Source: Leadbettera azotonutricia ZAS-9 (GTDB lineage: Bacteria; Spirochaetota; Spirochaetia; Treponematales; Breznakiellaceae). Taken from it: a DNA stretch of 64,000 nt. Position 1 is the first letter of the stretch; the number at the start of each line of letters is the position of its first letter. This document shows, piece by piece, positions 8,469 through 18,277 of the stretch. The notes beneath the pieces are model-generated. The model did not search any database, was not told the origin of the DNA, and was given only the letters and a program-made list of their open reading frames with translations. The position numbers and the translations under genes are program-made. The stretch covers positions 2,967,389 through 3,031,388 of the forward strand of contig NC_015577.1 of the NCBI RefSeq assembly GCF_000214355.1, given 5' to 3'.

Positions 8469-9953
8469 ATGGGAAAATACATTTTGGCTCTTGATCAGGG
8501 AACCACCAGTTCCCGGGCCATACTCTTTGACCGGGATCAGAACATCGCCGGCGTGGAGCAGAAGGAATTTGTTCAGATTTATCCCCGCGAGGGCTGGGTG
8601 GAGCATGATCCCATGGAGATCTATTCGTCCCAGTACGCGGTGATGATGGAACTCCTTACGAGGAAAGATGTTTCTCCCAAGGACATAGCTGCCATAGGCA
8701 TCACCAACCAGAGGGAAACTACCATCGTCTGGGATAAAAAAACAGGCAGGCCCATTTACAATGCCATCGTATGGCAATGCCGCCGTACCTCCGATATTGT
8801 AGACGCCCTCGTAAAAGACGGCCTCGGGGATCATATCAAAAATACCACGGGCCTCGTGGCTGACGCGTATTTTTCGGGAACCAAGATCAAATGGATACTC
8901 GATCATGTGGAAGGCTCCCGGGAGAGGGCAAGGAAGGGGGAGCTGCTCTTCGGCACTGTGGATACCTGGCTTGTCTGGAAATTTACCAATGGCGCGGTAC
9001 ACGCCACGGACTACACCAACGCCAGCCGTACCATGCTCTACGACATACGCAAGCTCGGCTGGGACGACAAACTCCTCAAGGCCCTGGACATACCCAGGGA
9101 GATGCTGCCGGAGGTTTATCCTTCAGGCAGGGTTTTCGGCACAGCAAATATCCAGGGCGAAGAAATCCCCATAGCAGGGATTGCTGGGGATCAGCAGGCG
9201 GCCCTTTTCGGCCAATGCTGTTTTGAAAAAGGGGAAGCCAAGAACACTTACGGTACAGGATGCTTCCTCCTCATGAACACCGGGGACATACCCTACGAAA
9301 GCGAAAACGGGCTTCTTACCACTATTGCTGCGAGCCTGGACACCAGGGTTCAGTACGTGCTCGAAGGATCTGTCTTTGTGGGAGGGGCGGTGATCCAGTG
9401 GCTCAGGGATGAGATGCGCTTCATCACCGAGAGCGCCGATTCCGAATACTATGCCAATAAAGTCCCCGACACAGGGGGCGTCTACCTGGTGCCGGCCTTC
9501 ACGGGCTTGGGCGCGCCGTACTGGGACATGTACGCCCGGGGCTGCATCATGGGCCTCACCAGGGGAACCAAACGCTACCACATCATCAGGGCAGCCGAAG
9601 AATCCATTGCCTACCAGAGCCTCGATCTGGTACGGGCCATGGAGAAAGACACAGGAACGCAATTAACCGAATTGAAAGTTGACGGCGGCGCCAGCAGGGA
9701 CGCCTTCCTCATGCAGTTCCAGGCGGATATCATGGGCGGAGAAATCAAACGCCCTGTTGTCCGGGAAACCACCGCCCTGGGCGCAGCCTGCCTTGCGGGC
9801 ATTGCGACAGGCTTTTGGAAGGACAAGGATGAAGTGCGCGCCAAATGGCGCTGCGATGTTGCCTTTGCCCCAAAAATGGAAAAAGCCCGGCAAGAGGAAC
9901 TGCTCGAAGGCTGGCACAAAGCCGTAGGCCGCAGCAGGGGCTGGGCGAACTAG
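8469..9953 (+). CDS. glpK: Glycerol kinase
   Basis: A FGGY-family kinase that phosphorylates glycerol to glycerol 3-phosphate. Its 494 residues are close to the family's 498. Landmarks are the N-terminal phosphate loop [15 protein letters not shown], the [11 protein letters not shown] segment, [11 protein letters not shown], and the C-terminal [17 protein letters not shown] with the ATP-binding region. The ATG has a GGAGG ribosome-binding site. Its stop codon overlaps the stop codon of metI on the opposite strand (both use the CTAG at 9950-9953), which leaves no room for a separate terminator. A glycerol facilitator or glycerol-3-phosphate dehydrogenase gene is not adjacent. Confidence 0.95.
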   Translation: MGKYILALDQGTTSSRAILFDRDQNIAGVEQKEFVQIYPREGWVEHDPMEIYSSQYAVMMELLTRKDVSPKDIAAIGITNQRETTIVWDKKTGRPIYNAIVWQCRRTSDIVDALVKDGLGDHIKNTTGLVADAYFSGTKIKWILDHVEGSRERARKGELLFGTVDTWLVWKFTNGAVHATDYTNASRTMLYDIRKLGWDDKLLKALDIPREMLPEVYPSGRVFGTANIQGEEIPIAGIAGDQQAALFGQCCFEKGEAKNTYGTGCFLLMNTGDIPYESENGLLTTIAASLDTRVQYVLEGSVFVGGAVIQWLRDEMRFITESADSEYYANKVPDTGGVYLVPAFTGLGAPYWDMYARGCIMGLTRGTKRYHIIRAAEESIAYQSLDLVRAMEKDTGTQLTELKVDGGASRDAFLMQFQADIMGGEIKRPVVRETTALGAACLAGIATGFWKDKDEVRAKWRCDVAFAPKMEKARQEELLEGWHKAVGRSRGWAN

Positions 9954-10630
9954 TGGACCATTTTTTTGCTGATTATATTCCCCAGGGTTTGTATGACGGT
10001 GACAATTGCAATCAATATAAGAACGGTGACAATGGTGATGTCCGTCTGGTAGCGGTTGTAGCCATAGCGGATGGCAAAATCCCCGAGGCCGCCGCCGCCC
10101 ACTGCTCCGGCCATTGCAATGAGGCCGATCATGCTGATGAGGGTTATGGTAACACCCCGAATGATCCCCGGGACGCTTTCTTTTAGATATACCCGGAAGA
10201 TGATGCCCACAGGGCTTGTGCCCATGGACAGGGCGGCTTCTATAGCGCCCCGGTCGATTTCGGAAAGGGCGTTTTCCATCTGCCGGATAAAGAACGGAAT
10301 TGTGCCGAACACCAGAGGCACTATGGCGCCCCTAACGCCGATAGCCGTACCGACCAGGGCCCTGGTTACGGGAATGATGAGGGCGATAAGGATTATAAAC
10401 GGGATAGAACGGAAGAAGTTTATCACCTTGTCCAGTATGGTCCAGATAAAGATATTTTCGAGAATGTCGCCTTTCCGGGTAACGACGATCACAAAAGCCA
10501 GGACTATGCCTATACAAAATGAAATGGATCCGGTAATGGCCAGCATCTGCATGGTCTGGATCAGGGATTTAAGAAGCTCCGCCCGTTTTCCGATGACGTT
10601 CGGAATTATTTTCAATATAAAATCATCCAT
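9950..10630 (-). CDS. metI: Methionine ABC transporter permease MetI
   Basis: A 226-residue inner-membrane permease with about five hydrophobic helices and the EAA-type loop ([19 protein letters not shown]) that docks on MetN. The start chosen is ATG at 10630 (MDDFILK). It has GAGGAG 8 nt upstream and overlaps the last codons of metN, which indicates translational coupling. An upstream in-frame Met at 10699 would add 23 residues inside metN and is unlikely. It is the last gene of the metQ-msrAB-metN-metI unit. Confidence 0.93.
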   Translation of the reverse strand: MDDFILKIIPNVIGKRAELLKSLIQTMQMLAITGSISFCIGIVLAFVIVVTRKGDILENIFIWTILDKVINFFRSIPFIILIALIIPVTRALVGTAIGVRGAIVPLVFGTIPFFIRQMENALSEIDRGAIEAALSMGTSPVGIIFRVYLKESVPGIIRGVTITLISMIGLIAMAGAVGGGGLGDFAIRYGYNRYQTDITIVTVLILIAIVTVIQTLGNIISKKMVH

Positions 10631-11660
10631 GGGAAATCTCCTCGATTTTGACACCTTGTTCCCGGAACCAGGCAAAAGCGTTTTTAATGGCTTCTGCATC
10701 GCCGTCTATAATATTGACAAGGGCGCCGATGGGCGTGTCCTGGATAATGTCCAGATCCGCAAAGATTATGTTGATCTCCAGGCCAAACCTGATTGAAGCC
10801 GTGGAAATAAGGGCCTTTACCGTGTTCTTTCCCACATAGCTGAACTTGGCCAGGATCTGGCCGTCTTTTAAGCGGACCACCGGAGAGTTTGTGCGTACCA
10901 GATCGTACACCTTACCCAGAGTAGAAGTGGTGGCGATAAAATCCCGGGTAATGGGCAGCTGGGGGTTTGAAAAAAGCTCAAAAACTGATCCCCGTTCTAC
11001 AATCTCCCCGGAATCCATAACTACTGCAGAAGTACAGATGGATTTTACCACATTCATCTCGTGGGTGATAATGACAATGGTGAGCCCCAGCTGCCGGTTC
11101 AAATCCCGAAGCAGGGCAAGGATGGACTGGGTTGTCTGGGGATCCAGGGCACTGGTAGCCTCGTCGCAGAGAAGTACCTCGGGTTTTGAAGCCAGGGCCC
11201 GGGCGATACCGACCCGCTGCTTCTGTCCACCTGAAAGCTGGGAAGGATATACATTTTTTTTGTCCATTATCCCTACAAGGTCAAGGAGTTCGTCAACACG
11301 CTTTTCAATATCCTCTTTTGACATTCCCGTATATTTAAGAGAATACCCGATATTTTCCGCCACAGTCCGGGAAGAGAACAGGTTAAAGAGCTGGAATATT
11401 ATGCCTATCTTTTTGCGGGCATGGCGCAGATCGCGCTGATCCAGGTTCATCAAATTGCGGCCTGAAACCCAAACTTCTCCTGCATCGGGCCGTTCCAGAA
11501 GGTTGATACAGCGCACCAGGGTGCTCTTGCCGGCGCCGGAATAACCGATTACACCGAAAATTTCACCGTCCGCCACGGTGAAGGAGGCGTTCTTGACAGC
11601 CCGTACTTCGGTATTGGTGTTTTTACCGAAGGTGCGGCTGACGTTTTTAAGCTCGATCAT
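10623..11660 (-). CDS. metN: Methionine ABC transporter ATP-binding protein MetN
   Basis: A 345-residue ATPase of the MetNIQ importer. Walker [10 protein letters not shown] is at residues 39-47, the ABC signature [15 protein letters not shown] near 143-157 and Walker [12 protein letters not shown] follows. The C-terminal part (about 265-345) is the NIL domain, which in other MetN proteins binds methionine and inhibits transport when the cell has enough. The start ATG overlaps the stop codon of msrAB (ATGA), and the 3' end overlaps metI. The transporter is therefore translated as a coupled set. Confidence 0.95.
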   Translation of the reverse strand: MIELKNVSRTFGKNTNTEVRAVKNASFTVADGEIFGVIGYSGAGKSTLVRCINLLERPDAGEVWVSGRNLMNLDQRDLRHARKKIGIIFQLFNLFSSRTVAENIGYSLKYTGMSKEDIEKRVDELLDLVGIMDKKNVYPSQLSGGQKQRVGIARALASKPEVLLCDEATSALDPQTTQSILALLRDLNRQLGLTIVIITHEMNVVKSICTSAVVMDSGEIVERGSVFELFSNPQLPITRDFIATTSTLGKVYDLVRTNSPVVRLKDGQILAKFSYVGKNTVKALISTASIRFGLEINIIFADLDIIQDTPIGALVNIIDGDAEAIKNAFAWFREQGVKIEEISHG

Positions 11661-12649
11661 GAATCCGCGCCTTTGTCCCGGAACAGTTTGAGGTATTCGC
11701 CGTAGCCTTCGGCGGCGAGATTTTGAACCGGGATAAAACGCAGCGCAGCCGAATTGATACAGTAGCGGAGCCCTCCGAGTTCAGCGGGGCCGTCATTAAA
11801 CACATGGCCCAGGTGGCTGTCCCCATTTAGGCTTCTGACTTCGGTACGCTTTCTGCCCAGAGAGCTGTCTGCTTTTTCAGTGATTTGGCTTTCATTTATA
11901 GGCCGGGAAAAAGCCGGCCAGCCGCAACCTGAATTGTATTTGTCCTTTGATGAAAAAAGCGGCTCCCCGCTTACCACATCAGCATAGATGCCTTCTTCAA
12001 AAAAATTATCGTATTCTCCGGTAAAAGGCGCTTCAGTTGCGGCGTTCTGGGTAACATCGTATTGGAGGGGCAGCAATTTTTTAAGCCGCTCCTGCTTTTC
12101 AGCGCCGGAAATCCCGCCACTCCGGGAAGCTTCTTTGGGCCTATAGTCCGCCGCCTTTTTGAAAAGATACGAATCAATGTGACAATACCCGCCGGGATTT
12201 TTATCGAGATATTTTTGGTGATATTCTTCGGCGGGGTAAAAATTTTCAAGTTTCTTCGTTTCGACGACCACGGGCTTTCCCAGGGGAGTGTATTTCTTTT
12301 TCAAGTCCGAGATGGACTCTTCAACAATCCCTTTGTCGGCCTCTTCGGTATAATAGATGCCTGTCCGGTATTGAATACCCGCATCATGGCCCTGACGGTT
12401 AAGGGAAGTAGGGTCGATGGCCTCAAAAAAGAGCGCCAGCAGTTCTTTAAGGCCCAACTTTTCATCATCATATTCAACCCGCACTGTTTCGGCATAGCCG
12501 GATTCCTGGGACTTTACATCTTTATACGCGGGGTTGACAGTCCGCCCATTGGCATAACCCACTGATGTGGCTGACACCCCGCTGATAAGGGAAAGAAATT
12601 TCTCTGTTCCCCAAAAGCAGCCGCCGGCAAGGTAAATTTCTTTTTTCAT
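11657..12649 (-). CDS. msrAB: Bifunctional methionine sulfoxide reductase MsrA-MsrB
   Basis: A fusion of the two stereospecific methionine sulfoxide reductases. The N-terminal MsrA domain (about 1-165) has catalytic GGCFWG with Cys11. The C-terminal MsrB domain (about 200-320) has [11 protein letters not shown] and the catalytic [12 protein letters not shown] see no pair of CxxC motifs in the MsrB part, so it looks like the zinc-free type. The start at 12649 ([14 protein letters not shown]) is chosen because the upstream extension to 12757 would run into metQ and has no MsrA homology. It sits between metQ and metN in the methionine-import operon, which couples repair of oxidised methionine to its uptake. 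Confidence 0.93.
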   Translation of the reverse strand: MKKEIYLAGGCFWGTEKFLSLISGVSATSVGYANGRTVNPAYKDVKSQESGYAETVRVEYDDEKLGLKELLALFFEAIDPTSLNRQGHDAGIQYRTGIYYTEEADKGIVEESISDLKKKYTPLGKPVVVETKKLENFYPAEEYHQKYLDKNPGGYCHIDSYLFKKAADYRPKEASRSGGISGAEKQERLKKLLPLQYDVTQNAATEAPFTGEYDNFFEEGIYADVVSGEPLFSSKDKYNSGCGWPAFSRPINESQITEKADSSLGRKRTEVRSLNGDSHLGHVFNDGPAELGGLRYCINSAALRFIPVQNLAAEGYGEYLKLFRDKGADS

Positions 12650-12677
12650 GCCGTACGGCGCCTCAATAAGGAAATTC

Positions 12678-13514
12678 TTACCATGCCGGAGTAAACGCAC
12701 CCTTATATACGGTCTGGAGTACTTCTTTGACCGCATCGGTACGGTATTCATTGACAATGCGCTTAAACACAGGATCGTCTTTCCTGTCTGTCCTGGCGGC
12801 GATCACGTTGATATAGGGGTTCTGACCGCCTCCGTCCTGCTTCTCCAGGGCGATGGAATCCCGCTCGGGGTTCAGCCCTGCGTTTACCGCATGGCCGCCG
12901 TTGATAAACGCTGCGGTCACATCCGGTAGTACCCGCGGGGTCTGGGCTGCTTCAACTTCAACAAACTCCAGGTTAAGGGGATTTTCCGTTATATCAAGTT
13001 TGCTGGGCGTAGGTCCTGCGGATTCGGGAATTTTTATGAGCCCTGCTTTTTCGAGAACCCGGAAGCTGCGGCCGCCGTTTACCACGTCATTGGGAAGGGC
13101 TATTTTGTCCCCTGCCTTGATTTCGCCGACAGACTTGATCTTCTGGGAATACAGGCCCAAGGGCGCCAGCAAGGTTTCTCCGATGGCAGTCAAGGAGTAG
13201 CCCTTGGTTTTGATCTCGTTGTTCAGGTATGCGTAATGCTGAAACGAATTGAGATCGATTTCACCGTCCTGGAGAGCCCGGTTTGGCTGGACATATTCAG
13301 TAAATTCCACCAACTCGATTTTAATACCCTCAGCGGCAAGTTTGGCGATAACAGGTTTCCACTGATCTGCCGCATCCCCGACGATGCCGATCTTCACCAC
13401 CCTTTCAGCGGCTGCTTCTTTTTTCCCGCTGGCGAATACGCTAAATGATCCAAATGATACGGTAATTGAAAACCAAAGTATCAAGCCGATTGCGATCTTC
13501 TTTTTTGCGAACAT
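12678..13514 (-). CDS. metQ: Methionine-binding protein MetQ (NlpA family)
   Basis: A 278-residue periplasmic receptor of the MetNIQ importer. It has a signal peptide of about 28 residues ending FSVFASG, then GKKEAAA. There is no lipobox cysteine, so it is predicted to be released as a soluble protein or held by its signal anchor, unlike most MetQ lipoproteins. The NlpA fold is seen in [37 protein letters not shown] and [15 protein letters not shown]. It is the first gene of a four-gene unit with a strong promoter upstream (13563-13590) and a GGAGG ribosome-binding site. Confidence 0.93.
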   Translation of the reverse strand: MFAKKKIAIGLILWFSITVSFGSFSVFASGKKEAAAERVVKIGIVGDAADQWKPVIAKLAAEGIKIELVEFTEYVQPNRALQDGEIDLNSFQHYAYLNNEIKTKGYSLTAIGETLLAPLGLYSQKIKSVGEIKAGDKIALPNDVVNGGRSFRVLEKAGLIKIPESAGPTPSKLDITENPLNLEFVEVEAAQTPRVLPDVTAAFINGGHAVNAGLNPERDSIALEKQDGGGQNPYINVIAARTDRKDDPVFKRIVNEYRTDAVKEVLQTVYKGAFTPAW

Positions 13515-13535
13515 AGTTTCGCCTCCATAGTTTAA

Positions 13536-13551
13536 TATTCCTATAAGAATA
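13536..13551. promoter_or_regulatory. Dyad just downstream of the metQ start site, possible operator
   Basis: The + strand reads TATTCCTATAAGAATA: perfect TATTC/GAATA arms around a 6-nt centre. It lies at about +5 to +20 of the predicted transcript, a normal position for a repressor site. A related CCTATAA-containing dyad lies upstream of the other sulfur operon at 18156. The regulator is unknown. Confidence 0.45.
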
Positions 13552-13562
13552 CTAATTTATTA

Positions 13563-13590
13563 AATATATAGATTTACTAAGTTATGTCAA
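13563..13590 (-). promoter_or_regulatory. Housekeeping promoter of the metQ operon
   Basis: On the minus strand, TTGACA (13590-13585), a 16-nt spacer and TATATT (13568-13563) form a near-consensus sigma-70 promoter. Transcription should start near 13556. An inverted repeat (13536-13551) begins a few bases downstream of that start. Confidence 0.75.
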
Positions 13591-13682
13591 GAGGAAATAA
13601 TCTGTTTTTTAACTTTTATTCGTGCTGAGGGGTTTAATACCTCGAATGCAATACCTTATGAGAACAACATACCTCGTCCGCT

Positions 13683-14822
13683 CTACGGCGAGGTTGTTGA
13701 TTCTGATACTGCCAGGGCGGCGAGCAGGGCTGCTGCCCGGGACAAACCCAAGGGATCGGCGGCGAAGAAAGGACTGTGCAGGAATTTTTCAGCCGTGCCG
13801 CCTCCTGTGCCAAAATTGAAAAAAAAGCCGGGGATGCGTTGTTGGTAAAAAGCAAAGTCCTCACCCCCCATGGTCGGAAGCGGTTCCTTCACCGCAAAAC
13901 CCAGGTTACGGGCCAAAACAGCAGCTTTTTCGCTCAAGGCTGGGTCATTATTTACCGCTGCGGTATTGCAAACCCAGGAAAAATCCGGCTCAACATGGTA
14001 TGCCAAGGCTGTCCCCTTGCAGATCTCATCCAGGCGGTTCATGGCCTTTTCAAGGGCATCGTTCGTCATGGCCCGGATAGTACCTTCCAGAACCGCTTCC
14101 GGGGGGATAACGTTCCAGGTGGAACCGGCCTGGCAGCGGGTAAAACTCACGACCCTGTTATCAAAAGGATCGGTAAAACGGCTCACTATGGTCTGGGCAG
14201 AATTTATGATGGCAGCTACTGCCACAATGGGGTCAGCGCAGAGATGTGGTTTTGCGGCGTGCCCCCCCTTGCCGATCAGCCTTATGAGGAAGCGACCGAC
14301 TGCAGCCCAAGCCGCTCCGGCCCTGATTCCGACTGAGCCTCTTTCCAGGGAGGGGTCCACATGGAGACCGTAGATCCGGGAAACCCCATCCAGAACACCG
14401 GCTTCCAGAACCTGCAAGGCCCCGTCGCCGCCTTCTTCAGCAGGCTGGAACAGGATCAGAACACTTCCCCTTTCTGGAGGATTTTCCCGCAGCAGCGAGG
14501 CTGCGCCTATCAGGGCTGTGGTATGGAAGTCGTGTCCGCACGCGTGGGAGACGCCCACATTCTCCGATGCCCATTCAACGCCCGACGCTTCCTGCACCGG
14601 CAAAGCGTCGATATCCGCCCTGAGGGCAGTTATGGGCCCTTCGGTTTTGCCCCTGATTAACGCCACAAGCCCCGTTTTAAGATCCGTTTTCAGAACCTCA
14701 ATACCCAGGCTTTCGAGAGTTTCTTTTATTTTCTTGGTAGTACCATATTCCTGGTTGCTAAGTTCCGGATGCCGGTGAAACCATTTAAAATAATTTTCCA
14801 GCTGATTCTGTAAATCTTCCAT
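13683..14822 (-). CDS. M20D-family amidohydrolase (N-acyl amino acid / hippurate hydrolase type)
   Basis: A 379-residue zinc-type amidohydrolase that removes acyl groups from N-acyl amino acids or related amides. It has the metal-binding motif HACGHDFHTTAL near residues 95-106, catalytic FQPAEEGGDGA, and the HVDP and GGEDFAFY motifs of the M20D family. The central dimerisation domain spans about residues 180-295. It is the third gene of a tight operon (QueG-like/MetY fusion, cystathionine enzyme, amidohydrolase) with gaps of 12-15 nt. That context suggests a sulfur-containing N-acyl amino acid as substrate (inference only). Metal-dependent dipeptidases of the same fold are the main alternative. 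Confidence 0.85.
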   Translation of the reverse strand: MEDLQNQLENYFKWFHRHPELSNQEYGTTKKIKETLESLGIEVLKTDLKTGLVALIRGKTEGPITALRADIDALPVQEASGVEWASENVGVSHACGHDFHTTALIGAASLLRENPPERGSVLILFQPAEEGGDGALQVLEAGVLDGVSRIYGLHVDPSLERGSVGIRAGAAWAAVGRFLIRLIGKGGHAAKPHLCADPIVAVAAIINSAQTIVSRFTDPFDNRVVSFTRCQAGSTWNVIPPEAVLEGTIRAMTNDALEKAMNRLDEICKGTALAYHVEPDFSWVCNTAAVNNDPALSEKAAVLARNLGFAVKEPLPTMGGEDFAFYQQRIPGFFFNFGTGGGTAEKFLHSPFFAADPLGLSRAAALLAALAVSESTTSP

Positions 14823-14837
14823 AATATCATTCCTGCA

Positions 14838-15986
14838 TTATTCTTCTCTTAATGCCTGATCAAAATCCCCGATTAGATCCTCCGGATCCTCCAGTCCGAA
14901 GGCGATGCGTATAAGCGTACTGGTAACTCCCAGGCGTTCCCGCTTTTCTGCGGACATGGCAACATGGCTCATGGTCACCGGGCGGGAGGCAATGGTCTCC
15001 ACGCCGCCAAGGCTGGGCGCTGCGGCAGCCAAGCGGACCCGTTTATAGAAAGCCAAGGCCTGTTCCTCAGTTTGGGTTTTAAAAGCGAGCATGGCCCCGG
15101 GGCCCGAAGCCTGGGCCTCGTGAATGGCTCTGCCGGGATGGTTCGGCAGGCCGGGGTAATAAACATCCGTCACCTTGGGATGTTTGACCAACCAGTCAGC
15201 CAGGATTTTCGCCGTGTTCTGGGCTGCTTCGAGACGCACTTTTAAGGTCTTTATGCCGCGTATCACCAGCCACTCATCCCAGGGGCCGGGGATAGCGCCG
15301 TAGCTGTTCTGCACGGGATAGAGCTTTTTCCCCAGTTCCTCCGTCCGGGTAACGGCCAGGCCGAGAATTACGTCGCTGTGGCCGCCCAGAAATTTTGTAG
15401 CCGAATGGACCACGATATCTGCTCCCAGATCCAGGGGCCGCTGGAGATAGGGGGTCATAAAGGTATTGTCCACGATGGCCAGAAGACCGGCTTCCCGGGC
15501 GATCTTTATGCAAGCTTTGAGGTCTGTAATTTTAAGCAGGGGGTTCGAAGGCGTCTCAAGGTAGACCGCCTTGGTGTTCGGCTTTATGGCCTTCCTCACC
15601 TGGTCAGGGTCGGCGGCATCCACCAGGCTTACTTCCAGGCCCCAGCGTTTGTAAAAATTTTCCAGCACGAACACACTGCCGCCGTAAATATCCTCAGATG
15701 CGATGATGTGATCGCCCGTCGAGAGCATGCCGATAACCGAAGATATGGCCCCCATGCCGCTTCCGAAGGCGAAACCCCGCGCCCCGTTTTCCAGGGCGGC
15801 GATGACATCTTCCAGAGCTTTTCTTGTGGGGTTGCCCCCCCGGGAATAGTCGTACTCCTGGCTGTCAGGCCCTTTGGACATATCCCGGCGCAAAAACGTA
15901 GATGTCTGATAAACCGGAACCCCCAGAGCCCCGGTTCCGGCATCGGTTTCGTGCCCGTTATGGATCAGCAGCGTGCCAAATTTCAT
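14838..15986 (-). CDS. Cystathionine gamma-synthase / beta-lyase family PLP enzyme
   Basis: A 382-residue PLP enzyme of the Cys/Met metabolism family. The PLP lysine is in HSATKFLGGHSD, and YDYSRGGNPTR near residue 47 and ETPSNPLLKITD are family landmarks. Sequence alone does not separate cystathionine gamma-synthase, beta-lyase and gamma-lyase. The neighbour encodes an O-acetylhomoserine sulfhydrylase-type enzyme, so both direct sulfhydrylation and a cystathionine route may be present. The ATG follows GGGGAG and lies 12 nt after the upstream gene. Confidence 0.88.
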   Translation of the reverse strand: MKFGTLLIHNGHETDAGTGALGVPVYQTSTFLRRDMSKGPDSQEYDYSRGGNPTRKALEDVIAALENGARGFAFGSGMGAISSVIGMLSTGDHIIASEDIYGGSVFVLENFYKRWGLEVSLVDAADPDQVRKAIKPNTKAVYLETPSNPLLKITDLKACIKIAREAGLLAIVDNTFMTPYLQRPLDLGADIVVHSATKFLGGHSDVILGLAVTRTEELGKKLYPVQNSYGAIPGPWDEWLVIRGIKTLKVRLEAAQNTAKILADWLVKHPKVTDVYYPGLPNHPGRAIHEAQASGPGAMLAFKTQTEEQALAFYKRVRLAAAAPSLGGVETIASRPVTMSHVAMSAEKRERLGVTSTLIRIAFGLEDPEDLIGDFDQALREE

Positions 15987-15998
15987 TTCTTGCTCCCC

Positions 15999-18137
15999 TT
16001 ATTTTATAGCGTCAAACCCGATTTTTAGATCATCAATTATATCATCAATATGTTCAACGCCGATAGAAAAGCGTATAGTATTGAACTTGATCCCTGATTC
16101 CAGAAGTTCCGCCTCGCTCATCTGGGAATGGGTGGTAGATGCCGGATGGATAACCAGGGACTTTACATCCGCTACATTGGCAAGCAGGGAAAAGAGGCGC
16201 AGCTCTTCAGCAAAAAGCTGCGCTTTTTTTGCATTCCCTTTAATCTCGAAGGTGAAAATCGATCCTGCCCCCCGGGGGAAGTACTTTTTATACAGACCGT
16301 GATCCCTGTGACCTTCCAGCATGGGATGGTTCACCTGCTCGACCTGGGGATGACCCTTGAGGAATTCCACCACCTTCCCGGCGTTCGAAACATGGCGCTC
16401 CACCCGGAATGAAAGGGTCTCAAGCCCCTGAAGAAAGAGGAATGCGTTAAACGGCGAGAGGGATGCGCCGGTATCCCGAAGCAAGGTTGTCCGGGCCTTT
16501 ACGATATAGGCGGCATTTTTCACGGCATCGGTAAAAACGACACCGTGGTAGCTGGGGTTGGGTTTTGAGAGGCCCGGGAACTTGTCGTTCTGGGCCCAGT
16601 CAAAGCGGCCGGCATCCACGATGACGCCGCCTATGGAGGTACCGTGTCCGCCTATGAATTTCGTGGCCGAATGGACCACCACATCCACACCCCAGTCAAT
16701 GGGCGTGAGAAGATACGGCGTGGCAAAGGTGTTGTCCGCAATAACGGGAATACCGTGCCGATGAGCGATAGCAACGATTTTTTCAATATCCACGATGCTC
16801 GAATTGGGGTTGCCCAGGGTTTCGAAAAAGATAGCTTTGGTATTTTCTTTTATGGATTTTTCAAAATTGGCCGGATCGCTTCCATCCACAAAAGTCGTTT
16901 CGATTCCTGTATCCTTAAGGGTGTTGGCAAAAAGATTATATGTGCCACCATAAATCTGATTGTCCGAAATAATGTGATCCCCCGCCCTGGCGATATTCTG
17001 CACTGCGTAGGTAGTGGCGGCAGCGCCCGATGCAGTGGCCAGGGCAGCAATGCCTTTTTCAAGCGCAGCGATACGCCGCTCGAACACATCCCAGGTGGGG
17101 TTCATGATACGGGTATAGATATTCCCGTTTTCCGTAAGGGCAAAGCGCCCCGCCGCGCTTTCGGATGTGGGAAACACATAAGATGAGGTCTGGTAAATGG
17201 GGACTGCCCGGGCATCGGTGGCGGAATCAGGACTTTCCTGGCCCGCATGGACCTGCACAGTCTCGAAACGGTAACTTTTGTTGCTCACAATAAAATCTCT
17301 CCTTCGTCTGTAAAAAGCGCTGGCCTTGCCGGATCCGAAATCCTGCATATGCCGGACCCCCTTAGAGTTCGCATCAGGGGACGCTCCGTAAATTTTCCGA
17401 TCTTCCCCGACAGGGCAGGCCAGGGTACAGATCCCGCAGGGATAGCGGAGTTCTTTTTTTAAGAACTGGTGATATTTTGCACAGGCATATTTGTCCATCT
17501 CGGGTACAGGATATTTTTCCACCGCAGCCCCGGGCAGGGGGTTAAACACCCCCATTGGGCAGTTCTCGCGGCAGAGCCCGCAATGATTGCAGAGAGCTTT
17601 TTTCTGCATCGGGTCCGGCGGAATCGCCGCATCCGTGATGATTGTTACAAGCCGCTGCCGGGGGCCGAATTCGGGGGTCAAAAGGCAATGGTTGTCGCCT
17701 ATGGTCCCAATCCCCGCAAGGCGCGCTGCGATTACCTGGGAAAATGACGCCTCAGGCTTTTCCACCAGGGCGGAAATATCCCCATAGCCATCCCGGGGAT
17801 AGAAGAAGGCCCGGTACCCCAGGCCGTTGAGCAGGGCGCCCAGGCGGTAACCAATTTCGTCCAAAAGCCGGTTCGTCGTATTGTAGGCTTCGGAATACAC
17901 CACCGAGGGTGTGGACTCCAGCATGGGCAGAAAAATTTGAACTGCCCCGGAGATCACGGTCCGTGCCCAGGGCCAGATAGTCTGCGGGTAAAAGGCGCCT
18001 TCCGGCAAGCTGTCGTAGCCCTTGGGCGGCAAAGGCCTTTCAGTCTCCCATCGTTCCACATTGGAAAAGCCTATAAGCCGTAAGCCGAATCCTTTCCCTT
18101 CTTTGATGATTTTTTCACGAAGTTCCAAATCTGCCAT
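15999..18137 (-). CDS. Fusion: QueG-like 4Fe-4S protein joined to O-acetylhomoserine sulfhydrylase (MetY)
   Basis: One uninterrupted frame of 712 residues. Residues 1 to about 275 form a QueG-like domain with two ferredoxin motifs, CNHCGLCRENCPMG near 181-194 and CGICTLACPVG near 234-244. Residues 284-712 form a full-length MetY-type PLP enzyme starting VSNKSYRFETVQVHAGQE, with the PLP lysine in HSATKFIGGHG. MetY makes homocysteine from O-acetylhomoserine and sulfide. The junction is unusual: GAAGGAG at 17305-17299, 10 nt before a GTG at 17288, would start a normal 429-residue MetY. The locus may therefore yield both a fusion and a free MetY, or may be two genes whose separating stop was lost. 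It is the first gene of the operon. The ATG at 18137 follows AAGGAAAG. Confidence 0.88.
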   Translation of the reverse strand: MADLELREKIIKEGKGFGLRLIGFSNVERWETERPLPPKGYDSLPEGAFYPQTIWPWARTVISGAVQIFLPMLESTPSVVYSEAYNTTNRLLDEIGYRLGALLNGLGYRAFFYPRDGYGDISALVEKPEASFSQVIAARLAGIGTIGDNHCLLTPEFGPRQRLVTIITDAAIPPDPMQKKALCNHCGLCRENCPMGVFNPLPGAAVEKYPVPEMDKYACAKYHQFLKKELRYPCGICTLACPVGEDRKIYGASPDANSKGVRHMQDFGSGKASAFYRRRRDFIVSNKSYRFETVQVHAGQESPDSATDARAVPIYQTSSYVFPTSESAAGRFALTENGNIYTRIMNPTWDVFERRIAALEKGIAALATASGAAATTYAVQNIARAGDHIISDNQIYGGTYNLFANTLKDTGIETTFVDGSDPANFEKSIKENTKAIFFETLGNPNSSIVDIEKIVAIAHRHGIPVIADNTFATPYLLTPIDWGVDVVVHSATKFIGGHGTSIGGVIVDAGRFDWAQNDKFPGLSKPNPSYHGVVFTDAVKNAAYIVKARTTLLRDTGASLSPFNAFLFLQGLETLSFRVERHVSNAGKVVEFLKGHPQVEQVNHPMLEGHRDHGLYKKYFPRGAGSIFTFEIKGNAKKAQLFAEELRLFSLLANVADVKSLVIHPASTTHSQMSEAELLESGIKFNTIRFSIGVEHIDDIIDDLKIGFDAIK
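17286..17305 (-). promoter_or_regulatory. Internal ribosome-binding site and GTG start for MetY
   Basis: Inside the fused frame, GAAGGAG is followed after 10 nt by GTG (17288-17286), the codon at which MetY homology begins. It looks like the normal start of a stand-alone metY and would allow separate translation of the sulfhydrylase. Confidence 0.6.
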
Positions 18138-18155
18138 GCCCTTTCCTTGTTATTG

Positions 18156-18191
18156 CCTATAAAGTCAATAGGTTAAATAGCGTTTTGTCAA
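18156..18191 (-). promoter_or_regulatory. Promoter region and dyad of the sulfur operon
   Basis: On the minus strand a perfect -35 box TTGACA lies at 18191-18186; the -10 is weak (TATTGA after a 15-nt spacer). CCTAT/ATAGG arms around 7 nt (18156-18172) overlap the -10 region, as a repressor site would. The + strand contains CCTATAA, as does the metQ dyad at 13536. Confidence 0.4.
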
Positions 18192-18277
18192 GTTGATATG
18201 CATACAAAACAGCCGAGCCGGTGTGGATGAAGCACTCCTCGGTATCAGGCGCCCCAGATCGAATATCTAAATACTCT

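Noticed and set aside
13600-13682. Three AGGTAT words at 15-17 nt spacing after the M20 gene
   Set aside because: The repeats are only six bases long and are not part of a larger conserved unit. A GAGG/CCTC pairing there is too weak to call a terminator.
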